From: an uncultured Pseudomonadota bacterium
Lineage (GTDB): Bacteria > Pseudomonadota > Gammaproteobacteria > Burkholderiales > Rhodocyclaceae
Assembly (NCBI GenBank): GCA_946479855.1
Contig: CAMLHL010000006.1
Coordinates: 1 to 64,000, forward strand
Length of the DNA: 64,000 nucleotides
Reading direction: 5' to 3'
The notes under the pieces are model-generated. The model saw nothing but the letters and a program-made list of their open reading frames with translations. It was not told where the DNA came from and made no database searches. The translations under genes and the position numbers were made by a program. Positions 33,879 through 44,250 of the stretch are shown here, in pieces (the first letter of the stretch is position 1; the number at the start of each line of letters is the position of its first letter).

Positions 33879-34029
33879 GTCGCGTGCGTTTGCGGGCAAG
33901 GGACATTCGGACCATGCGCCCTCCGCAGGCCGGCTGATGCTTGTCTCCTGCTGGTAAAAATACTGAATTTGGTAAAGAATCGTCGCCGCTTACGGGGTGC
34001 CCGTTCGCTACCAACGATGAGGAGACAAC

Positions 34030-35151
34030 ATGCAACGTCGAGACTTTCTGGCCAAGGCAACTGCCGGTGCGGCAGCCCTGTCGCTAGGCGCCTGCGGAAA
34101 GGATGAGCGAGGCAAGCCCGTGTTGTCCTCGGCGCCGGCCGTGATCGGGGCCTTGCCTGAGATCAGGTGGCGCCTGACTTCCAGTTTTCCCAAAAGCCTC
34201 GATACCATCCACGGCGGAGCTGATGTGCTGGCCAGGCGTCTGCGTGCGATGACCGATGGCAGGTTCGATATCCGGGTCTTTCCCGCCGGTGAAATCGTTC
34301 CCGGCCTGCAGGCTCTGGATGCCGTGCAGCAAGGTACCGTCGAATGCTGCCACACCTGCTCGTATTACTACGTTGGCAAGGACAAGACTTTCGGGTTTGG
34401 CACATCGATGCCTTTCGGCATGACGGCTCGCCAGATGAATGCCTGGCTCTATTTTGGCGGCGGCCAGAAGTTGCTCGATGATTTTTATTCCAACTACAAC
34501 GTACTTTCCTTCGTCGGTGGCAACACCGGCACCCAGATGGGGGGCTGGTGGCGCAAGGAGGTGAATACCGTGGCCGATCTCAAGGGCATCAAGATGCGTA
34601 TTGCCGGTCTTGGCGGTACGGTCTTCTCGTCGCTGGGCGTCGTGCCGCAGCAGATCGCCGGGGGCGATATCTACCCGGCGCTGGAAAAGGGCACGATCGA
34701 CGCTGCCGAGTGGGTTGGTCCCTACGATGACGAAAAACTGGGTTTTTACAAGGTGGCCCGGAACTATTACTACCCGGGCTGGTGGGAGCCGGGGCCGGCC
34801 ATCCACTTTTTTGTGAACAAGGAGCAATGGGCGAAGTTGCCCCTGGAGTACCAGGAGGCCTTCCGGGCGGCGGCGCATGAGGCCAATGTAACGATGATGG
34901 CCGAATACGATCACAAGAATCCGGCAGCACTGGCCAAGCTGATGCAGGCCGGCGTCAAGGTTAAGGAATTCTCGTCGGAGATTCTCCGGGCGACCAATCG
35001 GGCGGCGACGGATCTGTATATCGACGAGGCCGGCAAGAATCCGGCCTTCAAGAAAATTTACGTGGAATACGACAAATACCGACGCATGCAGTCGGCCTGG
35101 TTCGGTCTGGCCGAAAGGCGCATGGATGGCTTCCTGCAAACCGGCAAATAG
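34030..35151 (+). CDS. TRAP transporter substrate-binding protein (DctP family), copy 2, predicted Tat lipoprotein
   Basis: A 373-residue paralogue of the preceding binding protein, sharing long identical blocks such as VFPAGEIVPGLQALDAVQ and GGNTGTQMGGWWRKEVN. The signal region also has the twin-arginine motif QRRDFLAKA but ends LSLGACGKDE, a plausible lipobox, so this copy may be membrane-anchored by a lipid on Cys22 while the first copy is soluble. The Arg of the binding site (IKMRIAGLGG) and the DAAEWVGPYDDEK segment are kept, so it should bind a similar ligand. It has its own ribosome site (GAGGAG) and terminator. Confidence 0.9.
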   Translation: MQRRDFLAKATAGAAALSLGACGKDERGKPVLSSAPAVIGALPEIRWRLTSSFPKSLDTIHGGADVLARRLRAMTDGRFDIRVFPAGEIVPGLQALDAVQQGTVECCHTCSYYYVGKDKTFGFGTSMPFGMTARQMNAWLYFGGGQKLLDDFYSNYNVLSFVGGNTGTQMGGWWRKEVNTVADLKGIKMRIAGLGGTVFSSLGVVPQQIAGGDIYPALEKGTIDAAEWVGPYDDEKLGFYKVARNYYYPGWWEPGPAIHFFVNKEQWAKLPLEYQEAFRAAAHEANVTMMAEYDHKNPAALAKLMQAGVKVKEFSSEILRATNRAATDLYIDEAGKNPAFKKIYVEYDKYRRMQSAWFGLAERRMDGFLQTGK

Positions 35152-35172
35152 CTGGCTGCTACGGTCAACGAC

Positions 35173-35203
35173 AAAAAACCCGCGATTTCCGCGGGGTTTT
35201 TTT
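35173..35203. terminator. Bidirectional terminator between the second dctP and dps
   Basis: CCCGCG and CGCGGG pair over a short AT loop, flanked by six A on the left and seven T on the right. It serves the plus-strand binding-protein gene and, in reverse, the minus-strand dps gene ending at 35220. Confidence 0.85.
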
Positions 35204-35219
35204 GACGGCTGCTTCCGGC

Positions 35220-35684
35220 TCAGCTTTCCAGCAGGCTGCGCAGCATCCAGGCATTTTTTTCGTGAATCTGCATGCGCTGGGTCAGCAGGTCGGCAGTCGG
35301 TTCGTCCCCCGCCTTGTCTACCAGCGGAAAAAGACTCCGGGCGGTCCGGGTGACGGCCTCCTGGCCGGCCACCAGTTGCTTGATCATCTCGGTGGCATTG
35401 GGAACGCCCTCGCTTTCCTTGATCACCGTCAGCTTGGCAAACTCCCGGTAAGTGCCGGGGGCGGCGACCCCCAGGGCGCGGATGCGCTCGGCGATCATGT
35501 CCAGGGCGTTCCACAGCTCGGTATATTGCTCCATGAACATCACGTGCAGCGTGTTGAACATCGGCCCCGTGACATTCCAGTGGAAATTGTGCGTCTTCAG
35601 ATACAGGGTGAAGGAATCTGCCAGCAGGCGGGAAAGCCCTTCGGCGATTTTTTCGCGGTCTTTCTTGCTGATACCAATATCCAT
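35220..35684 (-). CDS. dps: DNA-binding ferritin-like protein Dps
   Basis: A 154-residue four-helix protein of the Dps family, which forms dodecamers that store iron and protect DNA during stress. The intersubunit ferroxidase ligands lie in [13 protein letters not shown] and the helix [28 protein letters not shown]. The N-terminal tail is short with two Lys, so DNA binding may be weak. The ATG at 35684 has a good upstream AGGAGA; a longer frame is not conserved. It sits alone between TRAP genes that have no evident functional link to it. Confidence 0.9.
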   Translation of the reverse strand: MDIGISKKDREKIAEGLSRLLADSFTLYLKTHNFHWNVTGPMFNTLHVMFMEQYTELWNALDMIAERIRALGVAAPGTYREFAKLTVIKESEGVPNATEMIKQLVAGQEAVTRTARSLFPLVDKAGDEPTADLLTQRMQIHEKNAWMLRSLLES

Positions 35685-35790
35685 GATGGTCTCCTGATGG
35701 TGGTCGAAAAAGATGCTTCCATGCCCTGAATATTGCGCCATCTACGATGCTGTCGCCAATTGTCCTTGGCTATACAGGCCATAGACGGGC

Positions 35791-35816
35791 AAAAAAAAGC
35801 GGGGCAGAAGCCCCGC
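35791..35816 (-). terminator. Intrinsic terminator of the dctQM operon
   Basis: On the minus strand a GCGGGGC/GCCCCGC stem with a four-base loop is followed by eight T, 23 bases after the dctM stop. Confidence 0.9.
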
Positions 35817-35838
35817 TGGAAGGGTAGACGAGGGACGT

Positions 35839-37326
35839 CTACTTGTTGGTATCGCTTTGCAGGTTTTTCAGCAGGTCGGCGGCCGAATTTTCCTCGTTCT
35901 TGCTGTCGCCGCTGTCTGGCGCCGGTGCCATCAGCGACTCCAGGTCGGCCGCTTCCGGTGCCTTGCCTTCCTTCTCCAGGCGCTGCATTTCCTTTTGCGC
36001 CGTGTCGCCGTAGCTGACAATGTTCGGGAAGATGATGATCAACGCGACCATGATGATCTGGATGCCGACGAAGGGAATGGCGCCCCAGTAAATATCGGTC
36101 GTCTTGATCGAGGACGGTGCCACCGAGCGCAGGTAGAACAGCGCGAAACCGAAGGGTGGATGCATGAACGAGGTCTGCATGTTGACCGCCAGCAGGACGC
36201 CGAACCAGACCAGGTCGATACCCAGTTTGTCCGCCACCGGCGCGAGCAGCGGCACGATGATGAAGGAGAGTTCGAAGAAGTCGAGGAAGAAGGCGAGGAA
36301 GAAGACCAGCAGGTTGACCACGATCAGGAAGCCGACCTGGCCGCCAGGCAGGGAGAGCAGCAGGTGCTCGACCCAGAGGTCGCCGTTGACGCCGCGGAAG
36401 ATCAGGCCGAATACCGTTGAGCCGACCAGAATGAAAACCACGAAGGAGGACAGCTTGCCGGTGGTTTCCATGGCCTGCTTGAGCAGCTTGAAATCGAGGC
36501 GTTTGCGGACCACGGCCAGGATCAGGGCACCGGTGGCGCCCATGGCGCCGCCCTCGGTCGGGGTGGCGATACCGAGGAAGATGGTGCCGAGAACCAGGAA
36601 GATCAGCACCAGCGGGGGGACCATCGTGGTCAAGACGCGCAGCATCAGCTTGAGGCCGCGCAGGCTCCGCGCTTCCGGCGGCAGGGCCGGGCAGGTGGCA
36701 GGTTTCAGGATGGAGAGGATGACCACGTAGCCGACATAAAGGCTGGTCAGCACCAGGCCGGGGATCATCGCGCCTTCGTACATGTCGCCGACCGAGCGGC
36801 CCAGCTGGTCCGCCATGATGATCAGCACCAGCGACGGCGGGATGATCTGGGCCAGCGTGCCGGAGGCGGCGATGACGCCGCAGGCCAGCTTCTTGTCGTA
36901 GCCGTAGCGCAGCATGATGGGCAGCGAAATCAGACCCATCGAGATTACCGAGGCGGCAACCACACCGGTCGTTGCGGCGAGCAGCGCGCCGACGAAGATC
37001 ACCGCATAGGCCAGGCCGCCACGCAGCGGGCCGAACAATTGGCCGATGGTGTCGAGGAGATCCTCGGCCATCCCCGATCGCTCGAGAATCAGCCCCATGA
37101 AGGTGAAGAAGGGAATGGCGAGCAGCGTGTCATTGGCCATGATCCCGAAGATGCGTTCCGGCAGCGCCTGGAACAGCGCCGGCGTGAGCAGGCCGAGTTC
37201 GATGCCGAGGAGGCCGAAGACAATGCCGTTGGCCGCCAGCGCAAAGGCGACGGGATAGCCGAATAGCAGGAAAACGACGAGGGCGCCGAACATCAGCGGC
37301 GCCATGTTGGCGATAACCCATTCCAT
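35839..37326 (-). CDS. dctM: TRAP transporter large permease subunit DctM
   Basis: A 495-residue inner-membrane protein with about 12 hydrophobic segments that forms the sodium-coupled transport channel of a TRAP system. Recognisable family blocks include PLMFGALVVFLLFGYPVAFAL, MALIGLILERSG-like GLILERSGMAEDLLD, and VVAASVISMGLISLPIMLRYGY. The last 50 residues are a charged hydrophilic tail (from QKEMQRLEKEGK) beyond the usual about 440-residue core. It overlaps dctQ by one base. Its binding proteins are the two DctP copies encoded convergently on the plus strand; dps lies between. Confidence 0.93.
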   Translation of the reverse strand: MEWVIANMAPLMFGALVVFLLFGYPVAFALAANGIVFGLLGIELGLLTPALFQALPERIFGIMANDTLLAIPFFTFMGLILERSGMAEDLLDTIGQLFGPLRGGLAYAVIFVGALLAATTGVVAASVISMGLISLPIMLRYGYDKKLACGVIAASGTLAQIIPPSLVLIIMADQLGRSVGDMYEGAMIPGLVLTSLYVGYVVILSILKPATCPALPPEARSLRGLKLMLRVLTTMVPPLVLIFLVLGTIFLGIATPTEGGAMGATGALILAVVRKRLDFKLLKQAMETTGKLSSFVVFILVGSTVFGLIFRGVNGDLWVEHLLLSLPGGQVGFLIVVNLLVFFLAFFLDFFELSFIIVPLLAPVADKLGIDLVWFGVLLAVNMQTSFMHPPFGFALFYLRSVAPSSIKTTDIYWGAIPFVGIQIIMVALIIIFPNIVSYGDTAQKEMQRLEKEGKAPEAADLESLMAPAPDSGDSKNEENSAADLLKNLQSDTNK

Positions 37327-37919
37327 TATTTGCCCTCCTTGGCTTTGGCGGCGGCGATGGCGGCGGCCAGTTCTTCTTCGGCGGTCGGGCCTGTGTCCTT
37401 GTTGTTCGGGTCGTCAATCATGCCGGCCAGGAAGGCGATGCGCTTGATCAACTCGGAAATCCCTTGCAGGGCGAGCAGCGTGAAGCCGATCGGCAGCAGA
37501 ATCTTGACCGGCCAGCGGAGCAGGCCGCCGGCGTTGGAGGACATTTCGTGGATCTTGTACGACTCGGCGATCAACGGCAGCGACAGCCAGAGGACGGTAA
37601 TCACCATCGGCAGCAGGAAGAACAGGGAGCCGATGATATCGATCACCGCCAGGCCGCGCGGCGACAGCTTGCCGGCCAGCACGTCGATGCGCACGTGTTC
37701 GTTTCTTTGCAGGGTATAGGGCGAGCACAGCAGGAAAACGGCGGCAAACAGGTACCACTGGATTTCCAGCAGGCCGTTCGAGCTATCGTTGAAGACAAAG
37801 CGATAACTGGCGTTGCCGGCGGAGATGATGGTCATCACCAGCACCAGCCAGAACGAGCCTCTGGCGACACGTGCGTTGAGCCAGTCGATAAGCTGCGACA
37901 GCTTGAGCAGAAGGGTCAC
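37326..37919 (-). CDS. dctQ: TRAP transporter small permease subunit DctQ
   Basis: A 197-residue membrane protein with four hydrophobic helices, the small subunit that pairs with DctM. The segment FNDSSNGLLEIQWYLFAAVFLL and RNEHVRIDVLAGKLSPRG are typical of the mannitol/2-oxoacid TRAP subgroup. Translation starts at a GTG (37919) with AGGAGA eight bases upstream. A Pro/Lys/Ala-rich C-terminal tail of about 30 residues is cytoplasmic. The divergent gene at 38024 is a histidine phosphatase, so the 104-base gap holds two promoters. Confidence 0.92.
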   Translation of the reverse strand: MTLLLKLSQLIDWLNARVARGSFWLVLVMTIISAGNASYRFVFNDSSNGLLEIQWYLFAAVFLLCSPYTLQRNEHVRIDVLAGKLSPRGLAVIDIIGSLFFLLPMVITVLWLSLPLIAESYKIHEMSSNAGGLLRWPVKILLPIGFTLLALQGISELIKRIAFLAGMIDDPNNKDTGPTAEEELAAAIAAAKAKEGK

Positions 37920-38023
37920 GTAAAGTTCTCCTCGATTGATAGAATTCCCAGCTTCTAAATGTGGCCGGGGTTAAATGGAACATCCCAGGGGGCCCAATCT
38001 ACAGCGAAGGCGATAGACAAAAA

Positions 38024-38680
38024 ATGGTGGAAATCCCTACACGCCGCCCCACGCGCATCTGCCTGGTGCGTCACGGCGAGACCGAGTGGAACGCCGAGCG
38101 GCGCATCCAGGGGCAAATCGACATCGGGCTCAACGCAACCGGCCTCCAGCAGGCGGTTGCCGCAGGGCGCTGGTTGAAGCATAGCGGAATTGCGGCGCTC
38201 TATAGCAGCGACCTAAAGCGCGCCTGGAGTACGGCACAGGCCATTGGCGGCGAACTGGGGCTGCAGGCGGCGCCGGTTCCCGAGATGCGTGAGCGTCGCT
38301 ACGGCGTTTTCGAAGGCCTGACCTACGACGAGGCCAGGGCCCGGCACCCGGCCGGCTACGCTGCCTTCGAGGGGCGCAATGCCGATTACGACTTCGAAAA
38401 CGGTGAGAGCCTGCACGCCATGTTTGACCGAGTCACCGGCAAGTTGAAGGAACTGGCCGCCCGCCATCCGGGCGATACCATCGCTGTTGTCCTGCACGGC
38501 GGCGTGCTCGACATCATCAACCGTTTCGTGCGCGGCAACCCCCTGGAGATGCCGCGCGATTTCCTGATTCCGAATGCCGGCATCAACTGGATTGCGACGG
38601 TCGACGGCCGCTGGCACCTCGAATCTTGGGCCGAAACCGACCATCTGGAGCCGGGCGCGCTCGACGAGCTTCCGGCATGA
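38024..38680 (+). CDS. Histidine phosphatase family protein (phosphoglycerate-mutase-like)
   Basis: A 218-residue cytoplasmic phosphatase with the phosphohistidine motif CLVRHGETEWN at about residue 12, a conserved RERRYGVFEGLTYDEA, and the second catalytic His in VVLHGGVLDII. Family members include cobalamin phosphatases and broad-specificity GpmB-like enzymes; no cobalamin genes are near. The ATG at 38024 is chosen because the catalytic strand follows shortly; an earlier in-frame start would extend the protein by 21 residues toward the dctQ promoter. It lies 39 bases upstream of glyA and may be co-transcribed with it. Confidence 0.85.
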   Translation: MVEIPTRRPTRICLVRHGETEWNAERRIQGQIDIGLNATGLQQAVAAGRWLKHSGIAALYSSDLKRAWSTAQAIGGELGLQAAPVPEMRERRYGVFEGLTYDEARARHPAGYAAFEGRNADYDFENGESLHAMFDRVTGKLKELAARHPGDTIAVVLHGGVLDIINRFVRGNPLEMPRDFLIPNAGINWIATVDGRWHLESWAETDHLEPGALDELPA

Positions 38681-38719
38681 TAAAATCCGACCCCTTTTCA
38701 ATGGCTTGAGGCATTCCCC

Positions 38720-39970
<1,251 letters not shown>

Positions 39971-40040
39971 GGGGCAAAAATCAGGGATCGGGCTAGTCGT
40001 CCGACAGCTCGATCCTGAAACCTGATCCTGGAAACCAGCG

Positions 40041-40505
40041 ATGAAATGCCCATTCTGCGGCGCAGAGGATACGGCGGTTGCCGATACCCGGTTGAACGAC
40101 GACGGTGACGTCGTCCGTCGCCGCAGACGGTGCAATGTCTGCGACAAGCGCTTCACCACCTATGAACGGGCGGAGATCCAACTGCCGCAGGTGGTCAAGA
40201 AAAATGGACTGCGTACCGAGTTCAGTCGTGCCAAGCTGCGTGCCAGCCTGGAACTGGCCCTGCGCAAGCGGCCGGTGTCGATCGAGTCGGTCGATGCCGC
40301 CGTGGCCGACATCGAGGAGCGTCTGCTCTCGGCCGGCGAACGCGAAGTCAGCACGCAGCAACTGGGCGAGCTGGTCATGCGCGAGCTGAAGAAGCTGGAC
40401 AAGGTGGCCTATATCCGCTTCGCCTCGGTCTATCGCAATTTCGAAGACGTGGATGCCTTTTCCAAGGCCATTCGCGAAGTCTCGCCGACCCCCCGGAAAA
40501 AATGA
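40041..40505 (+). CDS. nrdR: Transcriptional repressor NrdR
   Basis: A 154-residue regulator of ribonucleotide reductase genes. The zinc ribbon [17 protein letters not shown] plus CNVCDKRF provides four Cys ligands, and the ATP-cone follows from about residue 49 ([17 protein letters not shown]). It senses dATP/ATP and binds NrdR boxes upstream of nrd operons; no nrd gene lies in the window. Its stop overlaps the ribD start (ATGA), so the two are translationally coupled, as in many Proteobacteria. Confidence 0.97.
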   Translation: MKCPFCGAEDTAVADTRLNDDGDVVRRRRRCNVCDKRFTTYERAEIQLPQVVKKNGLRTEFSRAKLRASLELALRKRPVSIESVDAAVADIEERLLSAGEREVSTQQLGELVMRELKKLDKVAYIRFASVYRNFEDVDAFSKAIREVSPTPRKK

Positions 40506-41590
40506 GCTTTTCGGCCGTCGACCACGGCATGATGGCGCGCGCCTTGCAGTTGGCCGAGCGCGGGTTGTGGACGACCTCCCCCAATCCGCGAGTCGGGTGC
40601 GTGCTGGTCCGTGCCGGCGAAGTCGTTGGCGAAGGCTGGCACGAAAAGGCCGGCGAGCCGCATGCCGAAGTCCATGCTTTGCGCGCCGCCGGCGATCTGG
40701 CCAAGGGCGCCACCGCCTACGTCACGCTGGAACCGTGCAGTCACCATGGTCGCACGCCGCCGTGCGCCGAGGCGCTGATCGCTGCCGGGGTTGCCCGCGT
40801 GGTAGCGGCGATGGCCGATCCCAATCCGCTGGTAGCCGGCAAAGGCCTGGCCATGCTGCAGGCTGCCGGAGTCGAAACGGCGAGCGGCCTGCTCGAGAAC
40901 GAGGCGCGTGAACTGAATATCGGTTTCGTTTCGCGCATGACCCATGGCCGGCCTTGGCTGCGTCTGAAGGCGGCGGCCAGCCTCGATGGCAAGACGGCGC
41001 TGAACAACGGCGCCAGCCAGTGGATTACCGGTGCGGAAGCGCGGCGTGACGGCCATCGCTGGCGGGCTCGGGCCTGCGCCATCCTGACCGGCATCGGCAC
41101 GGTGCGCGATGACGACCCGCAATTGTCGGTGCGCGATGTCCAGACCAGCCGCCAGCCCTTGCGCGTCGTGGTGGACAGCCGGCTGGAAACGCCGTTGACG
41201 GCGCGGATACTGCACGGAGGCCCGGTGTTGATCGTCGGCGCGGTCGACAATCCGGCAAGAAGCAAAATGCTACGGTCGACCGGCGCCGAAGTGCATATTC
41301 TGCCGGACGCTGCCGGCAAGGTTGATCTCAGGGGCTTGCTCGAATTGCTGGCGCAGCGTGGCATCAATGAAGTGCATGCCGAAGCCGGCTGCAAGCTGAA
41401 CGGTTCCTTGCTGCGCGAAGGACTGGTCGATGAGTTCCTGCTTTATCTGGCGCCCTGCCTGATCGGCCACGAGGCAAGCGGCCTGTTCAATCTGCCGGAG
41501 CTGACTACGCTAGGCGACAAGCACCGCCTGCAGATTCGTGACCTGCGGCTGACCGGCGCAGATATTCGCCTGATCGCCCGTCTCCGTTAG
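40502..41590 (+). CDS. ribD: Bifunctional diaminohydroxyphosphoribosylaminopyrimidine deaminase/5-amino-6-(5-phosphoribosylamino)uracil reductase
   Basis: A 362-residue riboflavin-pathway enzyme. The N-terminal deaminase has the zinc motif PHAEVHAL and [16 protein letters not shown]; the C-terminal reductase begins at about residue 150 ([18 protein letters not shown]). It carries out the second and third steps from GTP. No FMN riboswitch or other rib gene is adjacent. The start overlaps nrdR by four bases. Its 3' end overlaps the convergent MoeB-like gene by 86 bases, which is unusually long. An exact 12-mer repeat at 41269-41280 lies inside, with rare codons CTA and CGG. Confidence 0.95.
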   Translation: MSFSAVDHGMMARALQLAERGLWTTSPNPRVGCVLVRAGEVVGEGWHEKAGEPHAEVHALRAAGDLAKGATAYVTLEPCSHHGRTPPCAEALIAAGVARVVAAMADPNPLVAGKGLAMLQAAGVETASGLLENEARELNIGFVSRMTHGRPWLRLKAAASLDGKTALNNGASQWITGAEARRDGHRWRARACAILTGIGTVRDDDPQLSVRDVQTSRQPLRVVVDSRLETPLTARILHGGPVLIVGAVDNPARSKMLRSTGAEVHILPDAAGKVDLRGLLELLAQRGINEVHAEAGCKLNGSLLREGLVDEFLLYLAPCLIGHEASGLFNLPELTTLGDKHRLQIRDLRLTGADIRLIARLR

Positions 41591-42332
41591 GGCCGCAGAC
41601 GGCGCAGCCACCGTCCTTCTTGAAGCGGACGGTGCGCCACTCCATGCTCAGGGCATCGAGCAACAACAGCCGGCCGGTCAGCGTTTCGCCGATGCCGGCG
41701 GCCAGCTTCAATGCCTCCGCCGCCTGTACGGTGCCGATGATGCCGGTCAGCGGCGCAAAGACCCCCATCACGGCGCAACGTACTTCCTCGACATCCTCGC
41801 CTTCGGGAAACAGGCAGTGATAGCACGGCGATTCGTCGCGACGCAGGTCATAGACACTGACCTGGCCATCGAAACGAATGGCCGCCCCGGAAACCAGCGG
41901 CTTCCGGTGATGCACGCAGGCGCGATTGATGGCGTGGCGGGTGGCAAAATTGTCGGTGCAGTCGAGCACGATATCGGCGGTGGCGACCAGGGCGTCGAGT
42001 GCCATCCCCGAGAGCCGCTGCTGCAGCGGTACGATGTCGATTTCCGGGTTGATCGCCGCCAGCGCCTGGCGTCCCGATTCGGCCTTGGCCATGCCGACGC
42101 GCGCCTGGGTATGCAGGATCTGCCGCTGCAGGTTCGTGAAATCGACGCTGTCATCGTCGACCAGCGTGATCCGGCCGATCCCGGCCGAGGCCAGGTAAAG
42201 CGCGGCCGGCGACCCCAGGCCGCCGGCACCGATGATCAGCGCATGGGTGCCGAGTATGTGTTCCTGGCCTTCGATACCCAATGCGTCCAGCAGGATGTGG
42301 CGGCTGTAGCGAAGGAGCTGGTCGTCAGTCAT
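41505..42332 (-). CDS. moeB: HesA/MoeB/ThiF-family adenylyltransferase
   Basis: A 275-residue E1-like enzyme that adenylates the C-terminus of a sulfur-carrier protein (MoaD or ThiS). The nucleotide motif GAGGLGSPAALYLASAGIG, DDDSVDFTNLQRQ and DCTDNFATRH are intact, as are the two zinc CxxC pairs (CYHC and CAVC). Whether it serves molybdopterin or thiamine synthesis cannot be told; mogA in this window favours MoeB. After the usual end at CAVCG the frame continues about 27 residues (to GGACRLA) into the antisense of ribD, suggesting loss of the ancestral stop. Confidence 0.88.
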   Translation of the reverse strand: MTDDQLLRYSRHILLDALGIEGQEHILGTHALIIGAGGLGSPAALYLASAGIGRITLVDDDSVDFTNLQRQILHTQARVGMAKAESGRQALAAINPEIDIVPLQQRLSGMALDALVATADIVLDCTDNFATRHAINRACVHHRKPLVSGAAIRFDGQVSVYDLRRDESPCYHCLFPEGEDVEEVRCAVMGVFAPLTGIIGTVQAAEALKLAAGIGETLTGRLLLLDALSMEWRTVRFKKDGGCAVCGPNGDGRSGEYLRRSAAGHESAGGACRLA

Positions 42333-42404
42333 TGGGGATCGAGAGCTTGGTCAGCGGCGGCGATGGGGGAGAACAACTCGATCCCCGATCCCGATAACGG
42401 ACGC

Positions 42405-42806
42405 CTACTTATATTCGCGCCACTCCGGCGGAGTGTCGTCGTGGTCGCCGTGAGGGTGGTGTTCCCAGGCATTGACGTAGGCCTCCTGGGCCGAACGCTT
42501 GATGCGTTTCTCCGGGGCATCGATATTGTGCAGCTGCGTTTCTTCAACGTAATAGATCAGGGCCCGGGTCAGTTTGGTAAACAGGGTGTTGTCGAGGTGA
42601 TAGCCCTTGTCGATCAGGTGTTCGTCGAGTTCGCGCAAGGTGTGCTGCTGAAGGTCGTAGCCGACGCCGAGAGAACGCTTCTCGTACTTCGGCTGGACCT
42701 CCACGGCATCCATGTGCTGCAGGTCATCTGCCGCCTCGGGTACTTGGCCGGGCGGGAACTTTGAGAACAGGATTTCCCGTTTTTTCTTGAGGTCTGCAGC
42801 TGACAT
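42405..42806 (-). CDS. Hypothetical protein, charged and acidic C-terminus
   Basis: A 133-residue soluble protein with no domain I can name. It begins MSAADLKKKREILFSKFPPG, has a central GYDLQQHTLRELDEHLIDKGYHLDNTLF segment and ends in a His/Asp/Glu-rich tail (HHPHGDHDD) that could bind metal. There is no signal peptide or membrane segment. A GGAGG four bases before 42806 supports the ATG rather than the GTG one codon upstream. It follows ctpA by 19 bases on the same strand, so it is probably in the envC-ctpA operon. Probable lineage-restricted gene. Confidence 0.6.
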   Translation of the reverse strand: MSAADLKKKREILFSKFPPGQVPEAADDLQHMDAVEVQPKYEKRSLGVGYDLQQHTLRELDEHLIDKGYHLDNTLFTKLTRALIYYVEETQLHNIDAPEKRIKRSAQEAYVNAWEHHPHGDHDDTPPEWREYK

Positions 42807-42825
42807 CACACCTCCGGTCGATGAA

Positions 42826-44250
42826 CTATTGGGGCTTATTCTGCATGATTTGCAGACCCTTGAGTAGATTCAGCGCTTGCTGGAACTGGTAGTCGGCCTT
42901 GCTGGCATATTCCAGGCGCTGCGGCAGTTCGTCGTCGCTTTCCTCCTTGCCGCCCTTGTCCTTGCCGGGCTTGGTGGTCGGTGCTTTGGCCGGCGTTTTG
43001 CTATCCGGTTTGGCCACTTCCTTGCCGGCTTCTTTTTCGCGATCGTTGCTCAGGTGGCGGTCGAGATCGGCTTCGCGCAGGCGCATTGCGGCGCTGCTGC
43101 CGTTTGGAGTTTCCTCGGCGATGATGTCGGGAGTGATGCCCTTGGCCTGGATCGAACGGCCCTCAGGCGTGTAGTAGCGGGCGGTGGTTAACTTGATTGC
43201 GGTATTGCCGGGCAGCGGCAGGACTGATTGTACGGAGCCCTTGCCGAAGGTCTGCGTGCCGACAATGACGGCGCGCCTGTAATCCTGCAGGGCGCCGGCA
43301 ACGATTTCAGAGGCCGAGGCCGAGCCACCGTTGACCAGAACGACCATCGGCACCTTCCGGACTTCGGCCGGTAGCGCCTTCAGCGGATCCTCCTTGCTGC
43401 CGCGCAGATAGTCCTGTGTGCGAGCCTTGAATTCCTGCTTGGCGTCTTCGGTGCGGCCATCGGTCGAGACGACCTTGACGTCCGGCGGCAGGAAGGCGGC
43501 AGAAACGCCGATGGCGCTATTGAGCAGGCCACCCGGGTCGTTGCGCAGATCGAGCACGAGGCCCTGCAGCTTGCCTTCCTTGTAGAGTGCAGAGAGGTGC
43601 TTGGCCAGGTCGGCGGTGGTGTTTTCCTGGAACTGGGTGATGCGTACCCAGCCATAGCCCGGTTCGACCAGCTTGGATTTGACGCTCTGCACCTTGATGA
43701 CTTCACGGACAAGGGTCAGCTCGATCGGCTTGGTCTCGCCCTTGCGGATAATGGACAGCTTGATCGGGGTCTTCGGCTTGCCGCGCATCTTCTTGACGGC
43801 GTCGGACAGGGTCAGGCCCTTGACCGGCGTATCGTCGAGTTTGAAAATCAGGTCGCCGGCCTTGACGCCGGCCTTGTAGGCGGGGGTGTCCTCGATCGGC
43901 GAGACAACCTTGACCAGGCCGTCCTCCATGCCTACCTCGATGCCCAGGCCGCCGAATTCCCCCTGGGTGCCAACCTGCAGATCCTTGAATGCATCGGCAT
44001 CCAGATAGGTCGAGTGCGGGTCGAGGTTGGAAAGCATGCCGGAAATGGCATTGGTGATCATCTTCTTGTCGTCGACTGGCTCAACATAGCCCTGCTTGAT
44101 GGCGCTATACACTTCGGCGAAGGTACGCAGTTCGTCGATGGGCAGGCCGGGCTTGACTTCCTTGTCCGCGAAGGCAGGCAGTTGCAGGCTGATAAGGGCG
44201 CCAGCGACGAAGGCGCCGACGGTCAAGCTGATAGTTTTCGTTTTGCTCAT
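42826..44250 (-). CDS. ctpA: S41-family C-terminal processing peptidase
   Basis: A 474-residue periplasmic serine protease of the CtpA/Prc type, directed by an N-terminal signal (about residues 1-30, ending LQLPAFA). A PDZ domain lies at roughly residues 90-170 (GGLGIEVGMEDGLVKVV), followed by the S41 catalytic core with nucleophile Ser in VNGGSASASEIVAGAL and Lys in GTQTFGKGSVQS. The C-terminus has a Lys/Pro/Glu-rich low-complexity region. The ATG at 44250 overlaps the envC stop (ATGA), favoured over an earlier ATG. CtpA enzymes regulate peptidoglycan hydrolases, consistent with coupling to EnvC. Confidence 0.93.
   Translation of the reverse strand: MSKTKTISLTVGAFVAGALISLQLPAFADKEVKPGLPIDELRTFAEVYSAIKQGYVEPVDDKKMITNAISGMLSNLDPHSTYLDADAFKDLQVGTQGEFGGLGIEVGMEDGLVKVVSPIEDTPAYKAGVKAGDLIFKLDDTPVKGLTLSDAVKKMRGKPKTPIKLSIIRKGETKPIELTLVREVIKVQSVKSKLVEPGYGWVRITQFQENTTADLAKHLSALYKEGKLQGLVLDLRNDPGGLLNSAIGVSAAFLPPDVKVVSTDGRTEDAKQEFKARTQDYLRGSKEDPLKALPAEVRKVPMVVLVNGGSASASEIVAGALQDYRRAVIVGTQTFGKGSVQSVLPLPGNTAIKLTTARYYTPEGRSIQAKGITPDIIAEETPNGSSAAMRLREADLDRHLSNDREKEAGKEVAKPDSKTPAKAPTTKPGKDKGGKEESDDELPQRLEYASKADYQFQQALNLLKGLQIMQNKPQ

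Noticed and set aside
36000..36800. Plus-strand frames opposite dctM, rich in Glu, Asp and Arg
   Set aside because: Compositional mirror of the hydrophobic permease; no ribosome site or motif.
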